Assembly (NCBI RefSeq): GCF_037974265.1
Contig: NZ_CP150233.1
Coordinates: 6,634,001-6,698,000 of the forward strand
From: Paenibacillus sp. FSL R5-0623
Lineage (GTDB): Bacteria > Bacillota > Bacilli > Paenibacillales > Paenibacillaceae
Reading direction: 5' to 3'
DNA: 64,000 nt
Made by a program: the position numbers and the translations under genes
Shown: positions 35,566-45,080 of the stretch, one piece after another
Layout of the letters: each line of letters begins with the position of its first letter
How positions within the stretch are numbered: the first letter of the stretch is position 1
Notes under the pieces: generated by a model
What the model was told of the DNA's origin: nothing
Database searches by the model: none
The model's input: the letters and a program-made list of their open reading frames with translations, nothing else

Positions 35566-35994
35566 TTATTTAACAACTTGGGCAAGCTTCTGAACGATTC
35601 CGGCCCATCCCTGTTCCATACGTTCGCGTACGATAGCGTGGGCCTGTCCAAACTCGGTCAGTTTATCCGCATCCCAACCGCTGTGAATCAGCGTGAAATC
35701 CGTACCTTCGGGCTGTTCATTCAGTTGGAACGTCAACGTCCAGTCCTTACCCCAGCGGAATGACAGCTTGTGCAGCGGATGAACTTCCGTCACCTGACAT
35801 GGTGATTGGCCGAAGGGGCCAGCTTCCAATATAAACTCGTGACCTTCCACGGGTTCCAGATTGCCTGGCATGAACCAGGTTTTCAGTCCCTGCTCGGTCG
35901 AGACCATTTCCCACACCTTCTCTACAGGTGCATGAAGCACCAGTTCCTGCCGTATATCTGGCAGTGCGCTTGATGAACTTGATGATGAATCCAT
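35566..35994 (-). CDS. SRPBCC (AHSA1-like) domain protein
   Basis: A 142-residue START/SRPBCC-fold protein with AHSA1-type segments: LVLHAPVEKVWEMVSTEQGLKTWFMPG, FEW-like LSFRWGKDWTLTFQL and GTDFTLIHSGWD. A Ser-rich N-terminus precedes the fold. These proteins bind hydrophobic ligands or regulate small-molecule responses; the ligand is unknown. ATG 35994 has AAGGAG 9 bases upstream, and the open frame to 36066 does not. It stands alone. Confidence 0.87.
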   Translation of the reverse strand: MDSSSSSSSALPDIRQELVLHAPVEKVWEMVSTEQGLKTWFMPGNLEPVEGHEFILEAGPFGQSPCQVTEVHPLHKLSFRWGKDWTLTFQLNEQPEGTDFTLIHSGWDADKLTEFGQAHAIVRERMEQGWAGIVQKLAQVVK

Positions 35995-36221
35995 TCGAAT
36001 CAGCTCCTTATACATTTCATTTCGTATGACTACCCGAATAGAAGTTGACCTCCGCTTTACCCACACCCTATAATTGGAACATATTACATAAAAGGTGCGT
36101 GATTCCTATGATAGTCTGCTCTGAAAATTCCAATTCCAACCGTTGCCGGAAGGGATAATCTTAACGAGTTCCCTTCCACGTTTGCAATTCATTATATCAA
36201 AATGTGGGGGACACCTATACT

Positions 36222-36989
36222 ATGTCATTCAGTTATTACGGTCCATTATGTACCGACGTATATGATCTAACCAAACCTGTGGGACACTCCTTGGGAGGAG
36301 ATATTGAATTCTATCGCCACTATCTTCAGCGCTGCAAAGGACGTATCCTTGAAGCCATGTCGGGATCAGGCCGAGTGCTCATTCCTTTGCTTGAAGCAGG
36401 CTTGAAGGTGGATGGAATTGATTATTCAACCGATATGATCAACTCTTGCCGTTCTCGTTGTATGGAGCGGGCATTACCCATGCCTGAACTGTTCGTTGCC
36501 GATCTGGAGAAGCTTGATCTTCCATATCGATACGAGGCAATTATCATTCCCGGAGGTTCTCTGCTCCTCATCCAAGACAGACAGGCGTCGATTAACGTAT
36601 TACGTAATCTATCTCAGCATTTGGAACCTGGCGGCAAGCTCGTGTTTGATCTGTTTCTGCCCGATGTGACACAACCCTCTTCTGTAGAAACATCAACCGT
36701 TTCATTACCCGATGGTGATACGATCACTGTAGAAGTGAAAACCATTGAAGTGAACCTTCTGCACCAATATAAAGTAAGTCTGATTCGCTACGAACAATGG
36801 CATCAGGGTGCTCTTGTTGCTACGGAGCTGCAACAACTCACTCTACGTTGGTACGGCATAGAAGAGTTACGCCTAATTCTCGAACACATTGGTTTCTCTG
36901 ACATTAAAGTGTACGCCGACTTTAACCCGGATCAACCACCCACGCAGTCCAATCAAAAATTCGTCTATGAAGCGACTCGAAGAGCGTAG
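36222..36989 (+). CDS. Class I SAM-dependent methyltransferase
   Basis: The 255-residue protein has a Rossmann-type methyltransferase core: motif I-like GRILEAMSGSGRVLIPLLEAG, acidic residue after VDGIDYSTDM, ELFVADLEKL and PYRYEAIIIPGGSL (post-motif), and EPGGKLVFDLFLP. Substrate not identifiable. ATG 36222 follows GGGGGA by 11 bases; a GTG at 36204 in the same frame is the alternative. It is a single gene with a strong terminator and is followed by repeat family A copy 1. Confidence 0.86.
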   Translation: MSFSYYGPLCTDVYDLTKPVGHSLGGDIEFYRHYLQRCKGRILEAMSGSGRVLIPLLEAGLKVDGIDYSTDMINSCRSRCMERALPMPELFVADLEKLDLPYRYEAIIIPGGSLLLIQDRQASINVLRNLSQHLEPGGKLVFDLFLPDVTQPSSVETSTVSLPDGDTITVEVKTIEVNLLHQYKVSLIRYEQWHQGALVATELQQLTLRWYGIEELRLILEHIGFSDIKVYADFNPDQPPTQSNQKFVYEATRRA

Positions 36990-37032
36990 TCATCCGTAAT
37001 CGGATGGATATGATTCTCAATATCCAAAATCA

Positions 37033-37072
37033 GGCCACAGCATGAGGTTTAACCCATGCTGTGGCCTATTTT
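37033..37072 (+). terminator. Rho-independent terminator of the methyltransferase gene
   Basis: GGCCACAGCATG pairs perfectly over 12 bp with CATGCTGTGGCC, followed by TATTTT. Confidence 0.85.
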
Positions 37073-37080
37073 ACTATATA

Positions 37081-37295
37081 AAATTTGCACTAACATTTAC
37101 ACGAAAACGAAGAGGACAGAAATAACTTGAAGAAGCGGAGCGTTCGCCCAAAAGCTTTCTGCAAGAAAGCTACATCGGAAGCATACGCTATCATCAGATT
37201 TTCACCTTTGAAAAAGTGAATCAAAAAATCTGAGGATAACAGCGATCGGAAGGTTATTCTGTCATCGGAGTGGCAAGTGTAAGTATAATTTGGAG
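37081..37295. repeat. Repeat family A, copy 1 (foldback element)
   Basis: It shares with copies 2 and 3 the segments GAGGACAGAAATAACYTG, AAGAAGCGGAGC, GGATAACAGCGATCGGAAGG and TTATTCTGTCATCGGAGTG. ACAGAAATAAC pairs with GTTATTCTGT, and a second helix is TCAGATTTT/AAAATCTGA. A small AAGCTTTC/GAAAGCT hairpin is inserted. The left end is TTTACAC and the right end GTGTAA. It ends at the namA stop region. Confidence 0.75.
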
Positions 37296-37299
37296 CAGA

Positions 37300-38334
37300 T
37301 TAGTATCCACGAGAATATTGCTCCGCAATGGCAGCTTGATCCTTGCTGACACCCAGTTCCAGAGCGGCATGGTTCGCCCAGTACGGGTCACGCAGCATGC
37401 CTCTACCAACGGCAACCAGATCCGCATCGCCGTTTCCAATCACCGCCTGAGCCAATGCTGCATCCTCCAGCATACCCACTGCGATTACAGGAACGTTCAG
37501 CTCTTCACGGAAGCGACGGGCAAATGGCACCTGATACCCTGGATAGTTCCCTGGTTTCCGCTGACCGGAAGGTCCTTCGCCGCCTGAACTGATATGGAAC
37601 ATGTCCACGCCTGCATCTTGGTAGGCACGAGCGATATTGATGGTGTGGTCGATGTCGTATCCACCATCCGCGTATTCTACAGCCGAAATCCGCAAAATCA
37701 GCGGCATATCTGCTGGCATTTCTTTTTTCACTGCACGAATGACTTCTACGCCAAAACGGGAAAGATCCTGCCCATATACATCCTCACGATGGTTCATCAG
37801 CGGAGAATGGAACTGGTGGATCAGATATCCATGTGCACCGTGCAGTTCAATGGTATCTACGCCAGCCTGTACTGCGCGGCGAACACCGACTGCAAACTTC
37901 TGCACCATGGCTTCTACCTCTTCGGTACTTAACGCGCGTGGTTCCTTGTACTTTTCTCCCGGGAATGTAACTACCGATGGGGCAACCGGCTGCGGAGCAT
38001 CCTCTGCTTTTCGTCCTGCATGTGCGATCTGAATAGCTACTTTGGAGCCGTAGGCATGGATTCCGTCTACAAGTTTGGTGAAGGCAGGCACATGCTCATC
38101 TGACCATATACCCAAGTCATTATCGGTAATACGTCCATCCGGATCTACATCGGTCATCTCGATTACAATCAGTCCTGTTCCTCCAACCGCACGGCTCACA
38201 TAGTGAACCTGATGCCAATCGTTCGGAATGCCGTCCTTCGCCGTCACGGAATATTGGCACATGGGTGCCATGACGACGCGGTTATTTAATTGCAGACTCA
38301 TGAATTGATAAGGGGAAAATAATTGTTCAGTCAT
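37300..38334 (-). CDS. namA: NADPH dehydrogenase NamA (old yellow enzyme family)
   Basis: A 344-residue FMN-dependent ene-reductase of the YqjM class, which reduces activated C=C bonds and nitro compounds in the cytoplasm. Visible are the FMN and active-site segments VVMAPMCQYSV (with the characteristic Cys), VIQ-like AIQIAHAGRKA, IELHGAHGYLIHQFHSPLMNHREDVYG (His-X2-His-type pair) and VAVGRGMLRDPYW. The length fits YqjM. It is followed upstream by a small tautomerase gene on the same strand. Detoxification of electrophiles is the family role. Confidence 0.93.
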   Translation of the reverse strand: MTEQLFSPYQFMSLQLNNRVVMAPMCQYSVTAKDGIPNDWHQVHYVSRAVGGTGLIVIEMTDVDPDGRITDNDLGIWSDEHVPAFTKLVDGIHAYGSKVAIQIAHAGRKAEDAPQPVAPSVVTFPGEKYKEPRALSTEEVEAMVQKFAVGVRRAVQAGVDTIELHGAHGYLIHQFHSPLMNHREDVYGQDLSRFGVEVIRAVKKEMPADMPLILRISAVEYADGGYDIDHTINIARAYQDAGVDMFHISSGGEGPSGQRKPGNYPGYQVPFARRFREELNVPVIAVGMLEDAALAQAVIGNGDADLVAVGRGMLRDPYWANHAALELGVSKDQAAIAEQYSRGY

Positions 38335-38382
38335 TAATGTTACATCTCCTGTTCCATGATCATGATATATATGAAGCCTTAC

Positions 38383-38574
38383 TTATTTGTCTAAGTCCGA
38401 AAACAGTTTTCCGTTCTTGCCGTAATTGTCCTTCTCCAAATCCTCAATGAAGATAAAGACTTTGCTCGGATCAACATCCAGTGTCTCACAAGCCACCTGA
38501 GTCATACGTTCAATCAACTGACGTTTCTGCTCGACCGACTTGCCTTCCAGTACCTTAACCGTGATAAATGGCAT
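38383..38574 (-). CDS. 4-oxalocrotonate tautomerase-like protein
   Basis: A 63-residue protein with the N-terminal catalytic proline (MPFITVKVLEGKSVEQKRQL) and KVFIFIEDLEKDNYGKNG typical of the family. The start at 38574 is fixed by AAGGATG 9 bases upstream and by the need for Pro directly after Met; the frame extends to 38601. It lies about 50 bases upstream of namA on the same strand, and both handle small carbonyl or enone compounds. The precise substrate is unknown. Confidence 0.9.
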   Translation of the reverse strand: MPFITVKVLEGKSVEQKRQLIERMTQVACETLDVDPSKVFIFIEDLEKDNYGKNGKLFSDLDK

Positions 38575-38768
38575 GTCTAGAACCCATCCTTTCTTCATCA
38601 TTTATTATGAACCTGACGTACGGAAACACAAGTACGTACATTTTTGTGCCTTGGTACCCTTTTTGATACCTAGTCATCCTCACATATTTCGGTTCTGCCC
38701 CATTCTGGAAATGACTGCAAAACATGATATGATAACCGTAGAGAACCACAATAATTACTATACCCAAT

Positions 38769-38992
38769 TTACATAAGTTGTGACTAACGGTTACACGATA
38801 ACGGAGAGGGCAGAAATAACCTGTAGAAGCGGAGCTAAAAGCTTTCTGCAAGAAAGCTGCATCGAAAGCATACGCTATCCTCAGATTTTCACCTTTGTAA
38901 AAGTGGATCAAAAAATCTGGGGATAACAGCGATCAGAAGGTTATTCTGGCATCGTAGTGGATCAGTGTAAAATAAGTAGCTCAACTTATATA
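38769..38992. repeat. Repeat family A, copy 2 (foldback element)
   Basis: The copy carries the same core segments, CAGAAATAACC and GGTTATTCTG pairing, and CTCAGATTTT/AAAATCTGGGG. Its outer arms are ACATAAGTTG on the left and CAACTTATAT on the right, different from those of copy 3 but complementary to each other. It ends just before pepT, upstream of its start at 39019. Confidence 0.75.
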
Positions 38993-39018
38993 CTACTCAA
39001 GCTAGGGAGCGATAATAG

Positions 39019-40257
39019 ATGAAAGATATATTAATTCAAAGACTGAGTACTTATGTTCAGATGGATACCCAATCCGATGAAAATAGCGAGACATGCCCTT
39101 CCACACCCGGCCAATTGGCCTTGGGCAAACTGCTGGTTGAAGAATGTACCTCCATTGGTCTGCAAGATGTGACGATGGATGAGAATGGTTATGTCATGGC
39201 TACACTGCCATCCAATACCGACAAGGATGTTCCCGTAATTGGTTTCCTGGCTCACCTCGATACAGCGACCGACTTTACTGGCAAAAATGTCAAACCACAG
39301 GTTATCGATAACTATAACGGTGCTGACATTGTGCTGAACTCGGAGCTGGATGTAGTACTGTCCAACAAGGATTTCCCGGAGCTGCACGAGTATAAAGGCC
39401 ACACCCTGATCACAACCGATGGTACAACGTTGCTTGGTGCAGATAATAAAGCAGGCATAGCGGAGATTATGACCGCGATGGCCTATCTGATTGAACACCC
39501 GGAAGTGAAACACGGTAAGATTCGGGTTGCTTTTACCCCTGATGAAGAGATTGGCCGTGGACCGCACAAGTTCGATGTAGCTGCTTTTGGAGCCAAATAT
39601 GCTTACACGGTTGATGGCGGACCGCTTGGTGAACTGGAATACGAGAGCTTTAACGCAGCTGCCGCCAAAATTACCGTACGAGGCACCAATGTGCATCCCG
39701 GAACTGCGAAGGATAAGATGGTGAACTCTCTGAAAATTGCGATGGAGTTGAATCGACGCCTGCCTGTGGAGGAAGCTCCTGAATTCACGGACGGTTATGA
39801 TGGCTTCTATCATTTGTTGTCTCTGGAGGGTGATGTTGAGCTGACAAAGATGGGTTACATCATCCGTGATTTCGACCGGGAGAAGTTTGAAGAGCGCAAA
39901 ACAAATCTATTGAATATCGCAAACGAATTGAAGACCAAGTATGGAGAGAAAAGCATCACGGTTGAATTGAATGACCAGTACTATAACATGCGTGAGAAAA
40001 TTGAACCCGTACGCCAGATCGTCGACATTGCCCATGAAGCCATGACCCGACTGGACATCGAACCTGTTATTCGCCCCATCCGAGGAGGAACAGATGGTTC
40101 CCAGCTATCCTATATGGGCTTGCCAACACCAAATATCTTCACTGGTGGTGAGAACTACCACGGCAAATTCGAATATGTATCGGTAGACAATATGGTGAAG
40201 GCCACCCGTGTCATTGTAGGGATCGCTCAATTGTTCGAACAACGCGGAGATATCTAA
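39019..40257 (+). CDS. pepT: Peptidase T (tripeptide aminopeptidase)
   Basis: A 412-residue zinc metallopeptidase of the M20 family that removes the N-terminal residue from tripeptides in the cytoplasm. Metal and catalytic segments are visible: [78 protein letters not shown], and near the end [25 protein letters not shown]. The N-terminus and length match PepT. It is a single gene with a strong terminator, preceded by repeat family A copy 2. Confidence 0.95.
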   Translation: MKDILIQRLSTYVQMDTQSDENSETCPSTPGQLALGKLLVEECTSIGLQDVTMDENGYVMATLPSNTDKDVPVIGFLAHLDTATDFTGKNVKPQVIDNYNGADIVLNSELDVVLSNKDFPELHEYKGHTLITTDGTTLLGADNKAGIAEIMTAMAYLIEHPEVKHGKIRVAFTPDEEIGRGPHKFDVAAFGAKYAYTVDGGPLGELEYESFNAAAAKITVRGTNVHPGTAKDKMVNSLKIAMELNRRLPVEEAPEFTDGYDGFYHLLSLEGDVELTKMGYIIRDFDREKFEERKTNLLNIANELKTKYGEKSITVELNDQYYNMREKIEPVRQIVDIAHEAMTRLDIEPVIRPIRGGTDGSQLSYMGLPTPNIFTGGENYHGKFEYVSVDNMVKATRVIVGIAQLFEQRGDI

Positions 40258-40276
40258 TCCACTTGAAGTGCAGAGC

Positions 40277-40316
40277 AAAAAGAGCACCCCTCGGTATATT
40301 CGAGAGGGTGCTCTTT
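40277..40316 (+). terminator. Rho-independent terminator of pepT
   Basis: AAAGAGCACCC pairs with GGGTGCTCTTT around an inner CTCG/CGAG helix. Confidence 0.85.
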
Positions 40317-40392
40317 GTGTGCCTTATTGTATTTTATTGTGTCGCGTCATGTCGCATAGATATACAGACCTGGTCTTTATTTTAAAATGCCA

Positions 40393-41085
40393 TCACTCAT
40401 ATATATTGCCTCCCGCGATGACACGCAACTGCTCCAGATCACAGATCACTAGCTTTCGCTGCACTTTGCGAATAATATCTCGATGACACAGATCCTGAAC
40501 GACTCTATTAAGATGTCTATAGCTGGTGCCTAGCATATCCGCCAGTTCGGTGAGCTTGGAGGTCTGGATCTCTTCTGAAGAGGACTCGTCCTGGCCCATT
40601 GTGGACAACAGATAGCTGGCAAATCGGCTTTCGACCGGATATAACATATTCAGACTCGACAGGTTGGAAAATGTATACAATTTATGCGTAACTTGACTCA
40701 GCATAAAGTGGAGAAACTTAGGGTTCTCTGCATACGTACTCTGGAGAGCGCGATAACTGATACCCAGCAGCAAACTTTTGCTCACAGACTCTACCGTATT
40801 CATAGCCTCCTTGCCATTTATCAGTTCCAAATCTCCCACGAGCGCAAGGGGTGTACTGAAACGAAGCAACAGAGACTTCCCGTTAGACAGGGTGGTATAG
40901 ATTTTGAGCTTGCCCTGCACGAGAAAATACAATCGCTCCGGTCGCTCCCCTTTGGCACATATCATCTCGCCCTTCGCAGCTTCAAGTAGTCGCAACTCAG
41001 CGAGTGCAGGCTCGTCCAGCACCTGATCCAACCCATTCTCACGGGCGAGTTGTCGCACAAGTCCAAAGTCCATAATTTCTTTCAT
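40393..41085 (-). CDS. Crp/Fnr-family transcriptional regulator (YeiL-like)
   Basis: A 230-residue protein with an N-terminal cyclic-nucleotide-binding-type beta-barrel (AAKGEMICAKGERPERLYFLVQGKLKIYTTLSNGKSLLLRF) and a C-terminal winged helix (TSKLTELADMLGTSYRHLNRVVQDL). No Fnr-type cysteine cluster is present, so it is not an oxygen sensor of that kind. The ligand and targets are unknown. It sits alone, divergent from a soluble chemoreceptor, with about 280 bases between the starts. Confidence 0.86.
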   Translation of the reverse strand: MKEIMDFGLVRQLARENGLDQVLDEPALAELRLLEAAKGEMICAKGERPERLYFLVQGKLKIYTTLSNGKSLLLRFSTPLALVGDLELINGKEAMNTVESVSKSLLLGISYRALQSTYAENPKFLHFMLSQVTHKLYTFSNLSSLNMLYPVESRFASYLLSTMGQDESSSEEIQTSKLTELADMLGTSYRHLNRVVQDLCHRDIIRKVQRKLVICDLEQLRVIAGGNIYE

Positions 41086-41368
41086 TCCGACTTCCCCTCC
41101 GTTGTCGTAAATAACGCATGCAAAAGGACATATGTCCCATAATTGATATACATTCGTACAAATATCTTGATATAAAAATAGTTACAGCTAACACTTATAT
41201 CCAGTAAATCATTTCAACTGGGAAATATTTTAAAATTTAATCATAAAATGTTCATTCTTTCATGCAAAATACCGTTCACGAAAGGGCATTACCGTCCGAT
41301 GAAAGATAGAGCATTCCATAGATCGTTATAAATAATACATTCAAATATTGAAAGGATGGTCCTCTTCC
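41086..41368. other. AT-rich region between divergent Crp-type regulator and chemoreceptor genes
   Basis: About 280 bases hold the two opposing start regions. No perfect palindrome or recognised operator is seen, and no small gene. Confidence 0.35.
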
Positions 41369-42208
41369 ATGAACGTTGTAGATGCCCTGCTTAAAGTAAT
41401 GCCTTATATCAGTCTGATCCTTAGAGAACCAGCTAGTTTAACTTTATATGATCACGAAAAGGTGTTAGAGGTTATTACCACTGACAAGTTTGACCTTGGT
41501 TTTGAAAAAGGAATGCCACTCTTGGAATCGTATCAAAACTTTGCCATCTTAAAAAACGGAAGAGAAGCTACCCTCGCTACTCTCTCCAAGGACGTTTATG
41601 GTATCGAACTGGATATTCTGAACATTCCGATCTTTGATGATCACCAGAAAGTTGTTGCTGTTTTCTGTGTATCTTACGACCAATCTAACCAGAACCAACT
41701 TGAGGATATTATACAAGAAAATCAAACCATCAATGGTAACCTCGTTGATATGGTGCAACATGTCGCTGCTCATGCCGAAGAATTGCAAGCAACCAGTGAG
41801 CAGATCTTGCAGAACACAAGACTTGCTGTTCAGAACTCTTCCCAAATCAACAAAGTAGCCGGGTTCATTCGTGAAATCTCTGAGCAAACCAACTTGCTTG
41901 GCCTGAACGCCGCTATTGAAGCCGCTCGCGTTGGTGAAGCCGGTGCCGGTTTCGGTGTGGTTGCTTCCGAAGTACGCAAACTCTCTGTGGATGCCAAACA
42001 AGCTACAAGTGATATCGATACCAGTCTGAGAGATGTACAACAGGTCATCAAACAGATGGAAGTTGAAGTTTCCCAGATTGCAGCCTCTTCACAGGAACAA
42101 GCAACGCTTGTATCCTCCTTTACGGATGTGATTGAGCAGCTTAATGAAACAGGGGAGCGAATGAAAGTTCTGTCCGAACAACTGATCAGTTATTCCGTTA
42201 AAAATTAA
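41369..42208 (+). CDS. Soluble methyl-accepting chemotaxis-type protein (YfmS-like)
   Basis: A 279-residue cytoplasmic receptor. The first 120 residues form a small sensory domain ([19 protein letters not shown] through [19 protein letters not shown]), without membrane helices. A coiled-coil signalling region follows with the hairpin tip [18 protein letters not shown] and [13 protein letters not shown]. It likely reports to CheA in the cytoplasm. ATG 41369 is preferred although a TTG at 41348 is in frame. The length and layout match YfmS-type transducers. The signal is unknown. Confidence 0.88.
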   Translation: MNVVDALLKVMPYISLILREPASLTLYDHEKVLEVITTDKFDLGFEKGMPLLESYQNFAILKNGREATLATLSKDVYGIELDILNIPIFDDHQKVVAVFCVSYDQSNQNQLEDIIQENQTINGNLVDMVQHVAAHAEELQATSEQILQNTRLAVQNSSQINKVAGFIREISEQTNLLGLNAAIEAARVGEAGAGFGVVASEVRKLSVDAKQATSDIDTSLRDVQQVIKQMEVEVSQIAASSQEQATLVSSFTDVIEQLNETGERMKVLSEQLISYSVKN

Positions 42209-42260
42209 TCGACATATATCTTTTGATGAACTTTGGCTAGTGCAAAGATACATTATATAT

Positions 42261-42318
42261 GCAACAAACAGGACTCGGGTTGCCCATGATGGATAATCCA
42301 AGTCCTGTTGTTTGTTGT
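42261..42318. terminator. Bidirectional-type hairpin between chemoreceptor and AGCS genes
   Basis: CAACAAACAGGACT (42262-42275) pairs with AGTCCTGTTGTTTGTTG (42301-42317) with one 3-base bulge, between converging genes. Confidence 0.6.
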
Positions 42319-42355
42319 GCCCATTTTATATAACCAACTACGTTCAGATAAAATC

Positions 42356-43792
42356 TTAATTGGCTACATGTATTGATTTATCTCCAATAACTTCTTCTTC
42401 CGACTGCCAGCATTCCACTTCACCCGGAATATGAATGCGGTCCCGCGTAAAGACGGGATCACGTCCTTCAGCCTTTTGTTTCTTATAGTCCTTCAACGCT
42501 TCAAAGGTCACCTTGGACAGCATCAGAATTGCAATCAGGTTCACCACCACCATGAGCCCCATGAACAGATCAGCCAAATCCCATACCAGCTGCACTTTGG
42601 CTACCGCACCAAACACCACCATCGCGATAACGCAAATGCGGTACACCCACAGCCAAACTTTGTTGGATTTGATAAACTCAATGTTGGTTTCTCCATAGTA
42701 ATAATTTCCGATTAGTGTACTGAAGGCAAACAGGAACACCATAACCGCCAGGAATCCTGATGCCCATGAACCAATATGTACACTTAATGCAGCCTGAGTT
42801 AATTCAATGCCACCCAGATCGGAACCTTTGTATACCCCGGATAGCAAAATAATCATGGCTGTGCTTGTACATATCACTAACGTATCTGTCAGCACGCCAA
42901 ACGCCTGAATAAGTCCCTGTTTCACCGGATGTGTTGTATCCGCCGTTGCAGCAGCATTCGGCGCGCTACCCATTCCTGCCTCATTGGAGAACAATCCGCG
43001 TTTCACACCGTTCATCAGTGCAGCACCCAACGTTCCGCCAGCAACCTGTTCGATGCCGAAGGCATTTTTGACAATCAACGCAATCATGGCCGGAAGCTGG
43101 GTTATGTTCGCCAGCACCACAAAAGCCGCCACCCCAATGTACAATACGGCCAGTACAACAACGATGTATTCCGATGCTTTTGCAATCCGTTTGACACCGC
43201 CCATGATAATTCCTGCAAATATCACAGCCATAATGATACCCACCGTTAACCGATCCGTGCCAAATGAGTTCTCAAATGCAACGGTAATCGTGTTAGACTG
43301 CACAGCATTAAAGACCAAACCGAATGAAAGCGTAATGAGAATGGCAAATAAAATCCCCATCCAGCGTTTGCCCAACCCACGTTCCATATAATATGCCGGA
43401 CCCCCGCGGAATCCGCCCTTATCCTTCACTTTATAGATCTGAGCCAACGTACTCTCCACAAAACTGGAGGCTGACCCGATAATTGCAATGATCCACATCC
43501 AGAATATAGCCCCAGGTCCACCCAGTGCGATAGCCAGTGCAATACCGGTAATATTCCCCGTACCTACACGGGCCGCCATACTAATACAGAACGCCTGAAA
43601 AGGTGAAATTTTGCCTGGTACCTTGCTTTTCGGCTCTAGAAGCACCTTCACCATGTCTCCAATCATGCGGAATTGCATGAATCGGGTCTTGGTGGTGAAG
43701 TATATACCACATACTACCAATAGTATAATTAACACTTTGGACCATAGAAAATCATTGAAAATGACGACAATATCTTGTATTGTTTGCTCCAT
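42356..43792 (-). CDS. AGCS-family amino acid:cation symporter (alanine/glutamine type)
   Basis: A 478-residue membrane protein with about ten helices. AGCS signatures are present: ARVGTGNITGIALAIALGGPGAIFWMW, GGFRGGPAYYMERGLGKRW, and NGVKRGLFSNEAGMGSAPNAAATAD. It takes up alanine, glycine or glutamine with sodium. The start at 43792 has AAGGGG 7 bases upstream; the frame is open to 43867. It is divergent from a GlnL-like regulator and a perfect GlnR-type box lies between them, which suggests a GlnT role in nitrogen nutrition. Confidence 0.88.
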   Translation of the reverse strand: MEQTIQDIVVIFNDFLWSKVLIILLVVCGIYFTTKTRFMQFRMIGDMVKVLLEPKSKVPGKISPFQAFCISMAARVGTGNITGIALAIALGGPGAIFWMWIIAIIGSASSFVESTLAQIYKVKDKGGFRGGPAYYMERGLGKRWMGILFAILITLSFGLVFNAVQSNTITVAFENSFGTDRLTVGIIMAVIFAGIIMGGVKRIAKASEYIVVVLAVLYIGVAAFVVLANITQLPAMIALIVKNAFGIEQVAGGTLGAALMNGVKRGLFSNEAGMGSAPNAAATADTTHPVKQGLIQAFGVLTDTLVICTSTAMIILLSGVYKGSDLGGIELTQAALSVHIGSWASGFLAVMVFLFAFSTLIGNYYYGETNIEFIKSNKVWLWVYRICVIAMVVFGAVAKVQLVWDLADLFMGLMVVVNLIAILMLSKVTFEALKDYKKQKAEGRDPVFTRDRIHIPGEVECWQSEEEVIGDKSIHVAN

Positions 43793-43980
43793 CGGTATGC
43801 CCCTTTTATGGTGTATTTCAAACACAGAGATGGTCACGTGAAAAGTTTGTACCATTCTGCACAACACTAGCCCCAGACTTCAGGATGTTACTTATACTAC
43901 AAGGGCATCTACGGAAATCGACAAATACCTACATGCAATTCCTACATTTATTTTAAAAATGGGCTTTGTCGCCCAATCAT

Positions 43981-43997
43981 TGTCATTTAACCTGACA
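43981..43997. promoter_or_regulatory. GlnR/TnrA-type box between AGCS and GlnL-like genes
   Basis: TGTCATTTAACCTGACA matches TGTNA-N7-TNACA exactly. It lies between divergent starts at 43792 and 44120, so nitrogen status could control both. Confidence 0.7.
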
Positions 43998-44006
43998 TAT
44001 CAGGTT
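43989..44006. promoter_or_regulatory. 18-bp inverted repeat overlapping the GlnR-type box
   Basis: AACCTGA and TCAGGTT are exact complements separated by CATA. It shares 9 bases with the GlnR-type box, so two regulators might compete here. Confidence 0.45.
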
Positions 44007-44119
44007 CTATGCAAGAAGGAAAGGAACGATTACACTGGAACGAGAGTTCATGGCGGAGTTAACCACCTTTACCATAGATTTATCAATCACACCATTCACA
44101 GAGAAAGGGAATGACTGAC

Positions 44120-45049
44120 ATGCGTTATTTTATCGTGGATGATGATCCTGGCGTTCGTTCCATGTTGATGGATATTATTGAGGATGAAGGCCTTGGCGAT
44201 ATTGCCGGGGAAGCTGAGGACGGAGCACATATTCACGCGGAAGTGTTGGAACTGCATAAGGTGGATATCCTGCTGATTGATCTGCTGATGCCACAACGAG
44301 ACGGGATCCAGACTGTGCGGGCGCTTGAAGGAAGGTTCGAGGGCAAGATTGTCATGATCTCCCAGATCGAGTCGAAAAATATGATCGGAGAAGCCTATTC
44401 ACTAGGCATTGAATATTATATTACGAAGCCGATTAACCGGTTAGAGATTCTATCTGTTCTGCGGCTGGTGAACGAAAGGCTTCGGATGCAGCAATCTATC
44501 GCAGATATTCAGCGGACATTGCAGGGATTGTCCGGTTTGAATTCTATCGAACGTGCTGCGGCTCCTGTTCCGGACAAAACAATTACGACTGCAGGACATT
44601 TCCTGCTGTCCGAGATGGGCATGATCGGCGAAGCAGGCAGCAGGGATCTGCTGGACATGCTGGAATATCTGGAGCAGGTAGAGACAGATGAGCATAAACT
44701 GTCCCCCTATACGTTCCCATCCCTCAAAGACATCTTCCAGAATGTAGCGATACGTAAACTGGGAGGAGACGCCTCTCTCGCAGAGGTGAACAAGGAGATC
44801 AAGGCATCGGAACAACGTGTTCGCAGAGCCATCTTCCAGACTCTGAGCCATGTGGTTTCTCTGGGATTAACAGATTATACACATCCCAAATTCGAGAACT
44901 ATGCATCCAAATTTTTCGATTTCACCGAAATTCGTAAGAAAATGCTGGAGCTGCAAAACAATGTGGAGCCTTCCTTGTCCCAGACACGCATTAATACAAA
45001 AAAATTCGTACAGGTCCTATATTTGGAAGCCAAACGATTGCTGCATTAA
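44120..45049 (+). CDS. GlnL-like response regulator (YcbB family)
   Basis: An N-terminal receiver (YFIVDDDPGVRSMLM, phosphoacceptor Asp in ILLIDLLMPQRDG, Lys in YITKPINRLEIL) is followed by the YcbB-type C-terminal domain (LGGDASLAEVNKEIKASEQRVRRAIFQTL, TDYTHPKFENYASKFFDF). In Bacillus, GlnK-GlnL controls the glutamine operon glnT-glsA. No kinase gene is adjacent here. The ATG at 44120 has AAAGGGA 9 bases upstream; ATG 44111 is too close. It is divergent from the AGCS transporter. Confidence 0.86.
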   Translation: MRYFIVDDDPGVRSMLMDIIEDEGLGDIAGEAEDGAHIHAEVLELHKVDILLIDLLMPQRDGIQTVRALEGRFEGKIVMISQIESKNMIGEAYSLGIEYYITKPINRLEILSVLRLVNERLRMQQSIADIQRTLQGLSGLNSIERAAAPVPDKTITTAGHFLLSEMGMIGEAGSRDLLDMLEYLEQVETDEHKLSPYTFPSLKDIFQNVAIRKLGGDASLAEVNKEIKASEQRVRRAIFQTLSHVVSLGLTDYTHPKFENYASKFFDFTEIRKKMLELQNNVEPSLSQTRINTKKFVQVLYLEAKRLLH

Positions 45050-45080
45050 ATAGATGCATGATGGATACGATGCCAAACAA

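Noticed and set aside
35394-35651. Minus-strand frame of 85 codons overlapping the SRPBCC gene
   Set aside because: It overlaps a better gene and its terminator and lacks a ribosome site.
37081-37295. Family A element as an insertion sequence remnant with transposase
   Set aside because: None of the three copies has coding capacity; a non-autonomous foldback element is the most that the sequence supports.
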